A DNA stretch of 64,000 nucleotides from Microcella sp. (GTDB lineage: Bacteria; Actinomycetota; Actinomycetes; Actinomycetales; Microbacteriaceae): positions 558,001 to 622,000 of the forward strand of contig NZ_JAHHDS010000003.1 of assembly GCF_019739195.1 (NCBI RefSeq), given 5' to 3'. Position numbers and translations under genes: made by a program. The notes beneath the pieces were generated by a model that saw only the letters and a list, made by a program, of their open reading frames with translations, did no database searches and was not told the DNA's origin. This document shows, in pieces, positions 7,973-16,258 of the stretch (its first letter is position 1; each line of letters begins with the position of its first letter).

Positions 7973-9286
7973 TCACGGCGGGGCGGGGCCGCCCTCGGGG
8001 TGAGTCACGTAGGTCAACCCGCTCGGTGATTGCCATCGAAGCACTCCGCCGCCTTCCTGCGATACCCGCCAGTCGCTGCGATGCTTCAGCTGATGGTGTG
8101 CGGGGCACAGGTGAGCGAGGTTGTCGATAGAAGTCGTACCGCCGAACTGCCAGTCGACCGTGTGGTCGATGTCGCTACGGGCGGCTGAGCGCCCGCAGCC
8201 CGGAAAGCGGCACGTGCGGTCGCGAATGCGCAGCGCGGTCGCGAGGTCGGCGGGCACCGAGTACCGATCGCGACCGACCGACAGCACGGCCCCTGACTCG
8301 GGATGCCGGAGCAAGCGCGTGAACGACGGCGCTCCCGCGGCCATCTCGCGCGCAGTCTCGTCGTCGATCGGGCCGTAGCCCTCGAGCTCGGCCGGAGGAA
8401 TGAATGCTGAGGAAGAGAGTGCGGGCGCCTCGCCAGACGTCGCCACGCCGACCAGCCGTTCGACCGGAACGGTGACGTGCACGGTCGCGCGAACCCCGGT
8501 ACCGCATCCGTTCGCATCGACAACGCCGTCGACGAGCAGGTCGGTGAGGATATCGGCTCGTAGCTGCGTGAGAGTGCGCGGCTCGTCGTCGCCCGGTGAC
8601 GTGCGCTTGATGCCGAGCGCCACACTCGTCACTCGCTCGTAGATCGCGCTGGCACGCTCTGCCGGCAGAAAGGCGCTGAGCCACGCCATGCCGTCATGGG
8701 CTGGTTCGAGAAGCACCTGACGATCAGCGCGACTCTTCTCGACGCGCTGCTCGATGCTGTCGGGGTGGCTGCGTTCGCGTTCGGCGCGCGCCCGTGGGCG
8801 CAGTCGAGCGGCAGTGAGCCGCTCGGCCGCTGGCAGCACGGCCTGCTCAAAGCCGGGGCGTGCCGCATCAGGCAACGACTGTGCCTCGTCAATGATCACC
8901 TGCGCATGGCGGTAGCTGATCGACCCCTCGGCGAGCGCACGATGAGTCGCACCGAGGTGGGCGACGAGCATGTCGCTCTCGTCGATCAGCCGCTCGGCGG
9001 TGCGCTCGGGCACACGCAGAGCGCACGCGACCTCGCTCACGAGCACCCGATGGGCGAGCTGCCGCCGCGTCGACGGCGATTCGTCTCGATCGCACTCAGC
9101 AGACTCAGCCACAGCGGTCAGCTCTGCCAGGTGTCGAGCGCGGTCGATGACCTCGGCCCGAATGGCCTGCGCCGATGCGATGACTCGGTCGAGCGTCGCG
9201 GCCGCCTGCAGCAGATCGGCCAGTGAATCGGCGAACTGCATCGAGGGGCGCGGCGCTTCAGCCAGTGCGACCCCGGGTGCGTTCAT
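7973..9286 (-). CDS. DUF222 / HNH endonuclease-domain protein
   Basis: 437 residues from ATG 9286 (further starts are possible upstream). The N-terminal two thirds are helical, of the DUF222 type, with the characteristic AERLIDESDMLVAHLGATHRALAEGSISYRHAQVIIDEA. The C-terminus has an HNH nuclease module: CRFPGCGRSAARSDIDHTVDWQFGG, then NLAHLCPAHHQLKH, with paired cysteines and histidines for a zinc-beta-beta-alpha fold. This family is highly multicopy in actinobacteria and is sometimes linked to 13E12-repeat mobile genes of Mycobacterium; its function is unproven. It is monocistronic, and I see no flanking repeats indicating a mobile element. Confidence 0.88.
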   Translation of the reverse strand: MNAPGVALAEAPRPSMQFADSLADLLQAAATLDRVIASAQAIRAEVIDRARHLAELTAVAESAECDRDESPSTRRQLAHRVLVSEVACALRVPERTAERLIDESDMLVAHLGATHRALAEGSISYRHAQVIIDEAQSLPDAARPGFEQAVLPAAERLTAARLRPRARAERERSHPDSIEQRVEKSRADRQVLLEPAHDGMAWLSAFLPAERASAIYERVTSVALGIKRTSPGDDEPRTLTQLRADILTDLLVDGVVDANGCGTGVRATVHVTVPVERLVGVATSGEAPALSSSAFIPPAELEGYGPIDDETAREMAAGAPSFTRLLRHPESGAVLSVGRDRYSVPADLATALRIRDRTCRFPGCGRSAARSDIDHTVDWQFGGTTSIDNLAHLCPAHHQLKHRSDWRVSQEGGGVLRWQSPSGLTYVTHPEGGPAPP

Positions 9287-9358
9287 GAGGCCATCACACC
9301 ACCGACCACCGACATTTCTCCGTCGGCTTTGCGCCCCGCGCACGGCCGCGGGGAGTCG

Positions 9359-9676
9359 TCACTGCGGGGAGTCGGCACCCTTCACGAGGGCGGCCTCGAG
9401 CCGCTGCACCTTGCCGTCGAGCTCGCCCGTGTGGCCAGGTCGGTAGTCGGCCTTGAGCACGAGCGAGACGCGCGTGCCGTACTCGGCCACCGCGAGGGTC
9501 GCGGCCTTGACGACCTCCATCACCTCGTCCCACTCCCCCTCGATCTCTGTGAACATCGACGAGGTGCGGTTGGGCAGGCCCGACTCGCGCACGACGCGAA
9601 CGGCCGCAGCGACGGCATCGTGCACCGAATCCGACGACGAACCGCCCGACGGCGCCACCGAGAATGCCACGATCAT
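9359..9676 (-). CDS. Thiamine-binding protein, MTH1187/YqgV family
   Basis: 105 residues. The sequence MIVAFSVAPSGGSSSDSVHDAVAAAV, then SGLPNRTSSMFTEIEGEWDEVMEVVKAA, is characteristic of the small DUF77 ferredoxin-like-fold family, some members of which bind thiamine or its derivatives. The ATG overlaps the stop of the upstream glycosyltransferase-like gene as ATGA (9673-9676), so it is co-translated as the last gene of a three-gene operon with nnrD. It is cytosolic; the precise role is unknown. Confidence 0.85.
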   Translation of the reverse strand: MIVAFSVAPSGGSSSDSVHDAVAAAVRVVRESGLPNRTSSMFTEIEGEWDEVMEVVKAATLAVAEYGTRVSLVLKADYRPGHTGELDGKVQRLEAALVKGADSPQ

Positions 9677-10932
9677 GCGGATGCTCCCTCTTCGTCGACC
9701 GCCGGCTCGAGCCGCGGGGCCGCGACGCGCGGCCGCCAGCACAGTACCGCGATCTGCTGAACGGCCCAGCCCAGCAGCACGAGGTAGAGCAGATTGCGCA
9801 CCGTGAGCACGACGAGCATGCCCGCGTCGAGCGACAGCAGGTTCGTGTAGAGCACGGGGTACACGATCTGAGTGAACCCCGCGATCATGAGCCCGAGCAC
9901 CGCCGGGGTCGTAAACGATCGTCCGCCCCAGCGGTGCCACGCGAGTCCGAGCACGACGGGCACAGCGATCCAGGTGGCAAACTGCGGCGACCCCACCTTG
10001 TTGACGGCGATCAGCGCCATCACGAGGGCGAGCGACAGCACCGGGAACAGCTCGAGCTCGGTCGCCCCGCGCCGCACGGCGAGGATGCCGAGCGCGACGA
10101 TCACGAGCACGGCGAGGGCGAGCAGCGGCGTCATGAGGTCGGCGGCGAGCGCCGTGCCCTCGCCGAGCACCTGCCAGGTCAGGATGCCCTGGTCGTAGTA
10201 CACCCGTGTGCCCGGCTGCCCCGCCGCGGCTGCCCAGAGCCAGGGCGTCGCGATGATCGACTCGACCTGCAGCCCGCGCGCGGTCTGCTGCGTGATCGGG
10301 CTCACGAGCGCGAGCAGCGAGCCGAAGGGCAGGGCGAGTGCCACGACGCCGACTGAGACGACGAGCACCGACATCACCACGGCAGAGCGGGCCCGCAGAG
10401 CGATGAACGCGGCGACGACGAGCGCGGCGGGCCAGACCTTGATCCACGCGCCGATCGCGAGCAGGGCGGCGCCCCACTTGCGGTGATCGGCGATGAGCAT
10501 CACGGCGACGAGCGCGACGGGCACCGTCACAGCGTCGATGCGGCCGAGCGCGATGGGGCCGACGAGCAGAAGGAAGAGCATCCACCACCAGGCGACGGGC
10601 GCACGCCGCGCGCGCTCCTGCACTCCGATGATCGACACGAGCGCGACGGCATTGAGTGCCATGACGATCGTGAGCCACGTCGTCGCGTAGAGGTCGGGGC
10701 CGAAGGCGTACGCGGCGAGCATCGGCACGAGCGCGAGCACCGGGTACACCCAAGCCGTGTCGAGCCCCACCCACTCGCCCTCGTTCAGCCCCCGCTCGAC
10801 CCAGAACAGGTAGACGTAGGTGACGTCGCCCATCGGCAGGCCGGGGCCATAGAGGTTCAGGTATCCGAGCCACAGGTGCACGGCGGCGAAGGCGAGCCAG
10901 AGCGAGACCGCGCTGCCCGCGGCTCGCCTCAC
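9673..10932 (-). CDS. GT87-type polytopic membrane protein (DUF2029)
   Basis: 419 residues from a GTG that overlaps the TGA of nnrD (GTGA, 10929-10932). About 11-12 hydrophobic segments run through it. The features GRIDAVTVPVALVAVMLIADHRKWGAALLAIGAWIKVWPAALV and GLQVESIIATPWLW resemble the GT87 family of polyprenol-phosphate-mannose-dependent mannosyltransferases (PimE-like), which build envelope glycolipids and lipoglycans on the outer face of the membrane. The acidic residue of the first extracytoplasmic loop is present around GDVTYVYLFWVERG. The donor and acceptor are not determinable. It sits in the middle of the nnrD operon with overlaps at both ends. Confidence 0.82.
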   Translation of the reverse strand: MRRAAGSAVSLWLAFAAVHLWLGYLNLYGPGLPMGDVTYVYLFWVERGLNEGEWVGLDTAWVYPVLALVPMLAAYAFGPDLYATTWLTIVMALNAVALVSIIGVQERARRAPVAWWWMLFLLLVGPIALGRIDAVTVPVALVAVMLIADHRKWGAALLAIGAWIKVWPAALVVAAFIALRARSAVVMSVLVVSVGVVALALPFGSLLALVSPITQQTARGLQVESIIATPWLWAAAAGQPGTRVYYDQGILTWQVLGEGTALAADLMTPLLALAVLVIVALGILAVRRGATELELFPVLSLALVMALIAVNKVGSPQFATWIAVPVVLGLAWHRWGGRSFTTPAVLGLMIAGFTQIVYPVLYTNLLSLDAGMLVVLTVRNLLYLVLLGWAVQQIAVLCWRPRVAAPRLEPAVDEEGASA

Positions 10933-11780
10933 GAACGGTCCGCCACGAGCTGGGCGAGGACGGGCGAGATCGCGGCGCACAGGTCGAGCACCGTGAGCGG
11001 TCCGCCCGCGGAAGCGCGCTCGGCGGCGAGACCGTGGATGACGGCGGCCGCCGCAGCCAACCTGGTCAGAAGAGAGCGGTCTTCGTCGGCGGCCAGAGCG
11101 TCGGCGTGCGCGGCGAGGAGGGCTCCGAGCAGGCCGGCGAGAGCATCCCCCGCCCCGGCCGTCGCGAGCCACGCCGGAGCCGACCGCGCCTCGATGACGT
11201 GCCCCGACGGTGAGACGGCTCGCGTGGTGCTGCCCTTGAGCAGCACGACGACGCCGAAGCGGTGGGCAGCGTCGCGGGCTGAGCCGACCGGGTCGGCGTG
11301 CACTGCCTCGCGGTCGCGGTCGAGCAACCGCGCGAGTTCGCCCGCGTGCGGCGTGATGACGACGGGCGCCCCTGCGGCGGTCGCACGCACCACGGCGTCG
11401 CGCTCGATCGCGCCGGCATCCGTGACCGTCGGATGCCCGCTCGCGAGCGCCGTCAGCGCCCAGCGCTGCGGCTCGGCCTCGAGGTCGCCCACGCTCGCGA
11501 TTCCCGAGCCGACGACCCACGCCTGCACGCGCCCCTCGGCCGTGACGGCCTCGGGCCGGCGCTGCAGTACGAGCTCGGTCGCCCGCGGCGGCCCGAGGTA
11601 GCGTGCCATGCCGACGCCCGTGCGCAGCGCCGCCTCGACACCCAGAACGGCCGCGCCCGGGTACTGCGTCGATCCCGTGACGAAGCCCACGACGCCGCGC
11701 GAGTACTTGTCGTCGTCGACCCTCGGCACCTTGATGAGCGCGCCCGCCTCGGCGGGGGTCATCGGGGGCGCATCGGTCAC
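10929..11780 (-). CDS. nnrD: ADP-dependent (S)-NAD(P)H-hydrate dehydratase
   Basis: 283 residues, GTG start. This is a YjeF C-terminal/ribokinase-fold enzyme that dehydrates damaged NAD(P)HX using ADP. Visible motifs are the N-terminal SRGVVGFVTGSTQYPGAAVLGVEAA, the substrate motif VVITPHAGELARLL and the nucleotide-binding AWLATAGAGDALAGLLGALLA. It is a stand-alone dehydratase; the epimerase domain (NnrE) is not fused and not seen in this window. It is first in an operon with the GT87-like membrane protein and the thiamine-binding-like protein. An alternative ATG is at 11762. Confidence 0.93.
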   Translation of the reverse strand: MTDAPPMTPAEAGALIKVPRVDDDKYSRGVVGFVTGSTQYPGAAVLGVEAALRTGVGMARYLGPPRATELVLQRRPEAVTAEGRVQAWVVGSGIASVGDLEAEPQRWALTALASGHPTVTDAGAIERDAVVRATAAGAPVVITPHAGELARLLDRDREAVHADPVGSARDAAHRFGVVVLLKGSTTRAVSPSGHVIEARSAPAWLATAGAGDALAGLLGALLAAHADALAADEDRSLLTRLAAAAAVIHGLAAERASAGGPLTVLDLCAAISPVLAQLVADRS

Positions 11781-11842
11781 GCGAGAACCCTATCGACCGG
11801 CGTGCGGGAATCACTCGGGCGCGCGTGAGGTTGACTGCTCTT

Positions 11843-12982
11843 GTGACCTCTTCGCTCTTCAGCCCCCTCACCCTCCGCTCGCTCACCGTTCGCAACCGGC
11901 TGTGGGTGTCGCCGCTCTGCCAGTACTCGGTGACCGCCGCCGACGGCGTGCCCACCGACTGGCACCTCGTGCACCTGGGCTCGTTCGCCCGGGGCGGGGC
12001 CGGCATGGTCATGGCCGAGGCGACGGCCGTCGTGCCCGAGGGTCGCATCAGCCCGCACGACACCGGCATCTGGAACGACGCGCAGGCCACCGCGTGGTCG
12101 CGCGTGGTCGACTTCATCCACTCGCAGGGAGCCGCGGCGGGCATCCAGCTCGCCCATGCCGGCCGCAAGGCCTCGGTCTACCCCGAGTGGGGTGCGATGG
12201 CGAACGGCGCGTCCGGCAGCGGCACGGTGCCGGCCGAGCTCGGCGGCTGGCAGGCCGTATCCGCCTCGCCGATCGCCTTCGAGGGCTACGCCGAGCCCGT
12301 CGCGCTCGATGAGGCGGGCATTCGGGATGTGGTGGTCGCGTTCGCCGAATCGGCTCGCCGCAGTGTCGCCGCGGGCTTCGATCTCGTCGAGATCCATGCA
12401 GCGCATGGCTACTTGCTGCACCAGTTCCTCTCGCCGCTGTCGAACACGCGCGACGACCAGTGGGGCGGCAGCCTCGAGAACCGCGCGCGCATCGTGCTCG
12501 ACATCGTGCGCGCCGTGCGCGCGGTCGTCGACGTGCCGATTCTCGTGCGCTTTTCGGCGAGCGACTGGGTCGACGACGACTGGCTCGAGTCGCACGGCCT
12601 CGCCGATTCAGGCGTGCTGGGCTGGAACGAGCACGACACCGCGACGGTCGCCGCGTGGGCCCTCGAGGCTGGCGCCGACCTGTTCGACATCTCGTCGGGC
12701 GGTCTCGTGCGCGCGCGCATCACGGTCGGCCCCGGCTACCAGGTGCCGTTCGCCGAGACCGTGCGTCGCGAAGGCAACGTGCCCGTCAATGCTGTTGGGC
12801 TCATCACCGAGGCCGCGCAGGCCGAGAAGATCGTCGCGACCGGCCAGGCCGACGCCGTCATGATGGGCCGCGAGTTCATGCGCGACCCGCACGCTCCCCT
12901 GCGCTTCGCGCGAGAGCTCGGCGTCGAGGTCGACGGCGTGCCGGTCGGCACCCCGCCGCAGTACACCCGCGCCTATCGCTAG
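11843..12982 (+). CDS. NADH:flavin oxidoreductase, Old Yellow Enzyme family (YqjM-like)
   Basis: 379 residues from GTG 11843 (an in-frame GTG at 11825 is also possible). The N-terminus SSLFSPLTLRSLTVRNRLWVSPLCQYS is the classical OYE start. HAGRKAS, VEIHAAHGYLLHQFLSPLSNTRDDQWGGSLENR and the C-terminal ADAVMMGREFMRDP are the FMN and active-site landmarks of the YqjM class. It is a cytosolic FMN ene-reductase using NAD(P)H to reduce activated alkenes, often linked to xenobiotic or redox stress. It is divergent from nnrD and monocistronic. Confidence 0.9.
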   Translation: MTSSLFSPLTLRSLTVRNRLWVSPLCQYSVTAADGVPTDWHLVHLGSFARGGAGMVMAEATAVVPEGRISPHDTGIWNDAQATAWSRVVDFIHSQGAAAGIQLAHAGRKASVYPEWGAMANGASGSGTVPAELGGWQAVSASPIAFEGYAEPVALDEAGIRDVVVAFAESARRSVAAGFDLVEIHAAHGYLLHQFLSPLSNTRDDQWGGSLENRARIVLDIVRAVRAVVDVPILVRFSASDWVDDDWLESHGLADSGVLGWNEHDTATVAAWALEAGADLFDISSGGLVRARITVGPGYQVPFAETVRREGNVPVNAVGLITEAAQAEKIVATGQADAVMMGREFMRDPHAPLRFARELGVEVDGVPVGTPPQYTRAYR

Positions 12983-12998
12983 GCTCGCTCGGCGGCCG

Positions 12999-13409
12999 TC
13001 AGGCCACCGAGCGCGGCGATTCAGAAGCGCTGGGGACGGGTCGGGTTGCCACGAGCACTGCGACCACAGCGCCGAGACCGCACAGCATCGAGAAGAGGTT
13101 GATGACGAGCGGGTTCATTTCGAGTTCGGCCGTCTGGAGCAACAGGGTAACCAAGGGCCACGCGAGAAGGGCCGCACTTGCGCCGATCGCTGCGATACGC
13201 AACAAGAAGCTCTCCAGGCTTCGAGTCGTGGCCCAGATGAGAGCGGCGAGAACTCCGGCCAGTAAGCCGAACGCCAGTCCCACGACTAGGCCAACGATCC
13301 CAGCGACGGGAGTCGCAACCGAAGGCGCGACAACGGTCAAGCCCGACAGCGACCCCACGACAGCTCCGCCAAGCGTCGCGGTTACGATTACCCGCCTGTA
13401 CAGGGTCAT
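12999..13409 (-). CDS. Small four-helix membrane protein
   Basis: 136 residues from ATG 13409, chosen for the ideal AGGAGACAGTGC just upstream; the frame remains open further upstream without hydrophobic content. Four hydrophobic segments are visible (VIVTATLGGAVVGSLSGLTVV; GIVGLVVGLAFGLLAGVLAALI; LRIAAIGASAALLAWPLVTLLL; LVINLFSMLCGLGAVVAVLVA). It has no recognised domain and ends converging with the OYE gene. It is probably a cytoplasmic-membrane protein of unknown function. Confidence 0.7.
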   Translation of the reverse strand: MTLYRRVIVTATLGGAVVGSLSGLTVVAPSVATPVAGIVGLVVGLAFGLLAGVLAALIWATTRSLESFLLRIAAIGASAALLAWPLVTLLLQTAELEMNPLVINLFSMLCGLGAVVAVLVATRPVPSASESPRSVA

Positions 13410-13558
13410 GCACTGTCTCCTGTGTCCCGCCGGGCCTTGATCCTCGGCGGCGTCCAATCTATCCGGATGCCCGGCTCCGGGGTTCCACGACTGACCCATG
13501 GCTTGCGGAGCTGGGAACGGAGGTGCAGAAGGCTCGCAGTCAACGATCGAGCCTGACT

Positions 13559-13578
13559 GGTACACTATGTGGTACCAC
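13559..13578. promoter_or_regulatory. yefM-yoeB operator/promoter
   Basis: A perfect 10-bp palindrome GTGGTACCAC (13569-13578) lies just upstream of the antitoxin ribosome site, with a second TGGTAC at 13559-13564. TACACT (13561-13566) is a plausible -10, so the palindrome would sit on the start site. This layout fits autorepression by antitoxin-toxin complexes. Confidence 0.55.
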
Positions 13579-13591
13579 TCAGGAGGACACC

Positions 13592-13843
13592 ATGACCGCG
13601 ATTAGCGCCACCGAAGCGCGAAAGACGCTCTTCGGTCTCATCCAGCAGGTCAACGACGACCACACGGCCGTCGAGGTCGTCTCCAAGCACGGCAATGCGG
13701 TCATTCTCTCGAAGGCCGACTACGACGCAATGACCGAGACCGCCTACCTGCTGCGCAACCCGGCGAGCGCCGAACGCCTACTCGCCTCGATCGAGCGCGC
13801 CCGCCGTGGAGAGTTCGAGCAGCACGACCTCACCGACGACTAG
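13592..13843 (+). CDS. yefM: Antitoxin, Phd/YefM family
   Basis: 83 residues. MTAISATEARKTLFGLIQQVNDDHTAVEVVSKHGNAVILSKADYDAMTETAYLL is the canonical YefM DNA-binding N-terminal domain; the acidic, flexible C-terminus (EFEQHDLTDD) should wrap the toxin. AGGAGGACACC precedes the ATG. The toxin gene follows 12 bases downstream. It represses its own operon, probably through the GTGGTACCAC palindrome, and neutralises YoeB. Confidence 0.95.
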   Translation: MTAISATEARKTLFGLIQQVNDDHTAVEVVSKHGNAVILSKADYDAMTETAYLLRNPASAERLLASIERARRGEFEQHDLTDD

Positions 13844-13855
13844 AACGGGTCGACC

Positions 13856-14125
13856 ATGAGTCGAACCGTCTCCTTCGATCCGAACGGGTGGGAGGACTAC
13901 GTCTACTGGCAGACGCAAGACCGCAAGACGCTCAAGCGCATCAACCAGCTCATCACCGACGCGCTCCGCGACCCGTTCGCAGGAATCGGCAAGCCCGAGC
14001 CGCTCAGGCACATCCTGTCGGGCGCGTGGTCACGACGCATCGACGACGTCAACCGGCTCGTGTACTACGTGACCGACGACCACATCGTGGTTCTGCAGGC
14101 CCGCCAGCACTACGGGCAGTCGTAG
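13856..14125 (+). CDS. yoeB: Toxin, Txe/YoeB family mRNA interferase
   Basis: 89 residues, full length for the family. Landmarks are FDPNGWEDYVYWQTQDRKTLKRINQLITDALRDPFAGIGKPEPLRH and the C-terminal SRRIDDVNRLVYYVTDDHIVVLQARQHYG, including the catalytic Glu, Arg and terminal His-Tyr region of YoeB. It is a ribosome-dependent RNase that cleaves mRNA at the A-site. It is co-transcribed with yefM. Its 3' end overlaps by 16 bp the 3' end of the convergent secreted-protein gene. Confidence 0.95.
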   Translation: MSRTVSFDPNGWEDYVYWQTQDRKTLKRINQLITDALRDPFAGIGKPEPLRHILSGAWSRRIDDVNRLVYYVTDDHIVVLQARQHYGQS

Positions 14126-15072
14126 TAGTAGACCCAGGCCTTCTCGGCGTTGATGATCTCGACCTTGAAGCCCAGCACGTTGGCGACAGCTGGTGGCGCC
14201 GGCGGCGATGACGGCGAACCGCCACTGCGGTACCAGTACCCGTCGCCAACCTTCACGCAACCCTCGTACCAGGGCATAGCGCCCCACGCGCTCACGACAG
14301 CCTGTGACGCCTCTTCGTGCGAGTACCAACCTGTCTTGTCTGGCTCAGGCTTCACGGGAGGCTTCGCCTCGGAGTCGGGCTGAGGCTTCGCGGGCGGTTT
14401 GGCCTCGGATTCGGGCTTGTTCTCGGCCTCTAGAGCGAGGATGGCGGCTTGGTGGGACGCTTCAGCACAGGTCAGCGCGGCGACGAGGGCTGCCAGCGCG
14501 TCGGCGGTGCCCTTTCTGCTCTCTCCGGCAGCAGTGAGCGCGGCCAGCGCGGCGGCGACTTTGTCGCGAATCTGCTCGCCCGCGAGGCTTGCCGCGGCCA
14601 ACCGAGCCGCGCCTGCTGATTCGGCAAGGGTGCTGACGTTCTCGAGAGCGGCTTGCGCATCGACGATCGCCGGGGCAATCGCGTCGCTCTGGTCTTTGAG
14701 CTCTGTCGTGGATTCGGATGTGGTCGTCGCGGCAATGGTGAGGGAGAGGTACTCCACCACACGGGATGCCTCGTCGATCGCTGCTTGATCGACCAGGCCC
14801 GTTGCGACAATGAGTGAAGACCGCATGTCGCTGACGGGCGCGTTACCTGAGGTGACGAGCTCCTTGTATTCCTTGAGGGCCGCCTCGTACTCCAGCGCCG
14901 CGGCGACCTGCCCTGCCTCCGTCTCTTCGGCCGCGATCTGCATCGACACGACGGTAGCGCTCGCTGCTCCGCCCCCCAACACCAGTGCGGCGGCGACCGC
15001 GATACCGATCGTCAGCTTTGTGCGATTACTCCACCAACGAGTTGTTCGCGACTCGTCTTCCCCGATAGACAT
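14110..15072 (-). CDS. Membrane-anchored coiled-coil protein with Lys/Pro-rich linker
   Basis: 320 residues. A short cytosolic start (MSIGEDESRTTRWWSNRTK), one hydrophobic segment (about 20-43), then a long alanine/glutamate-rich helical region (about 45-215) likely to form a coiled coil. Next comes a repeated linker with two copies of (E/D)SEAKPPxKPxPD, then a C-terminal domain with WYSHEEASQAVVSAWGAMPWYEGCVKVGDGYWYR and a terminal YYYDCP whose two cysteines may pair. The architecture suggests an exported, wall-spanning protein. I recognise no family. It converges on and overlaps yoeB. Confidence 0.65.
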   Translation of the reverse strand: MSIGEDESRTTRWWSNRTKLTIGIAVAAALVLGGGAASATVVSMQIAAEETEAGQVAAALEYEAALKEYKELVTSGNAPVSDMRSSLIVATGLVDQAAIDEASRVVEYLSLTIAATTTSESTTELKDQSDAIAPAIVDAQAALENVSTLAESAGAARLAAASLAGEQIRDKVAAALAALTAAGESRKGTADALAALVAALTCAEASHQAAILALEAENKPESEAKPPAKPQPDSEAKPPVKPEPDKTGWYSHEEASQAVVSAWGAMPWYEGCVKVGDGYWYRSGGSPSSPPAPPAVANVLGFKVEIINAEKAWVYYYDCP

Positions 15073-15152
15073 TTCATCCCCCGCTCGACCGAACCCCCGG
15101 CGACGTCATAGACGTGTGCGGAACATTACCGTCGGGCGGCGGAGGCCGACAT

Positions 15153-15169
15153 CTCCCCGTTCGGGGGAG
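15153..15169 (-). terminator. Hairpin downstream of the CNNM-type pair
   Basis: CTCCCC/GGGGAG arms around the loop GTTCG, 40 bp after the stop of the second CNNM-type gene on the minus strand. There is no T-tract, which is common in high-GC actinobacteria. Confidence 0.5.
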
Positions 15170-15208
15170 TGCGCAAAGGGACGGTGACTTACCAGCAGGT
15201 CGTGCCCG

Positions 15209-16258
15209 CTATCGCCACCCGCGCTGCGTCGCGTCGTGCACCTCGCCGACGAGCTCTTCGATGATGTCTTCCAAGAAGAGCACGCCGGTGGTGTTGCCCT
15301 CAGCGTCGACCGCCCGCGCGAGGTGCGCACCTGAGCGACGCATGACCGCGAGCGCATCTTCGAGGTCAGCCGAGGCGAGAATCGACACGAGGCGACGGAT
15401 GCGCTTCGGCGGCACGGGATCGTCGAGCTCGTCGTCGGGCAGGTCGATGACGTCTTTGAGGTGCAGGTAGCCCGAGGGCTCGCCGTGCTCGTCGACGAGC
15501 ACGTAACGGCTGAACCCGCGCTGGGCGACTGCGCGCTCGAGGTCGAGGGCGCTCGCGTCGTCGGGCAGCGCGGTGAGGGCATCCATCGGCAGGGCGATAT
15601 CGCTCACGATTTTGTTCGTGAACTCAAACGCGGCGGTCAGGGCACCGGTGGCGTCGAGCAACACGCCCTCGCGCTTCGACTGCCGCACGATCGTCTCGAC
15701 CTCTTCGAGCGTAAAGGCGCTCGCGGCCTCGTCTTTCGGCTCGACGCGGAACGCACGCAGCACGCCGTTCGCGATCGCATTCAGACTGCGGATGACGGGC
15801 GAGAAGATGCGCGAGACGATCACGAGCGGCGGCGCGAGCAAGAGCACGGCGCGCGTCGGCAGCGTGAACGACAGGTTCTTCGGCACCATCTCGCCGAACA
15901 CCACGTGCAGGTAGGTCACGAGGATGAGGGCGATGGTGAACGACAGACCGGCGATCCACTCGGGGGTCAGGCCCGTGAGGCCGAACGGAATCTCGAGCAG
16001 GTGCTTGATCGCGGGTTCGGAGACGTTCAGGATCAGCAGCGAGCAGATCGTGATGCCGAGCTGGCAGGTCGCGAGCATGAGGGTCGCGTGCTCCATGGCC
16101 CACAGTGCGGTCTTGGCCGCACGAGACCCCGCGTCTGCGCGAGGCTCGATCTGCGAACGCTTCGCAGCGATGACGGCGAACTCGGCGCCGACGAAGAAGG
16201 CGTTCGCCGCGAGCAGCACGAACAGCCAGGCAATGCCCCACCAGTCTGCTTCGGTCAT
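15209..16258 (-). CDS. CNNM/HlyC-CorC-type membrane protein lacking the C-terminal CorC domain
   Basis: 349 residues. The N-terminal DUF21/CNNM transmembrane domain (about 1-190) carries AANAFFVGAEFAVIAAKRSQIE and VVFGEMVPKNLSFTLP. A CBS pair follows (about 200-340: IALPMDALTALPDDA, SGYLHLKDVIDLP, TGVLFLEDIIEELVGEVHD). It stops where family members often continue into the CorC_HlyC domain, unlike its partner. Proposed roles for the family are Mg2+ or other divalent cation efflux. It starts with an ATGA overlap to the upstream paralogue, so the two are co-translated and may form a heteromer (inference). Confidence 0.9.
   Translation of the reverse strand: MTEADWWGIAWLFVLLAANAFFVGAEFAVIAAKRSQIEPRADAGSRAAKTALWAMEHATLMLATCQLGITICSLLILNVSEPAIKHLLEIPFGLTGLTPEWIAGLSFTIALILVTYLHVVFGEMVPKNLSFTLPTRAVLLLAPPLVIVSRIFSPVIRSLNAIANGVLRAFRVEPKDEAASAFTLEEVETIVRQSKREGVLLDATGALTAAFEFTNKIVSDIALPMDALTALPDDASALDLERAVAQRGFSRYVLVDEHGEPSGYLHLKDVIDLPDDELDDPVPPKRIRRLVSILASADLEDALAVMRRSGAHLARAVDAEGNTTGVLFLEDIIEELVGEVHDATQRGWR

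Noticed and set aside
7973-9286. HNH/DUF222 gene as part of an intron or insertion element
   Set aside because: No terminal repeats, target duplications, intron structure or other mobile genes are adjacent.
10933-12168. Upstream extension of the GT87-like gene through nnrD
   Set aside because: The extension is Arg-rich shadow of nnrD; the GTGA overlap at 10929-10932 gives a clear start.
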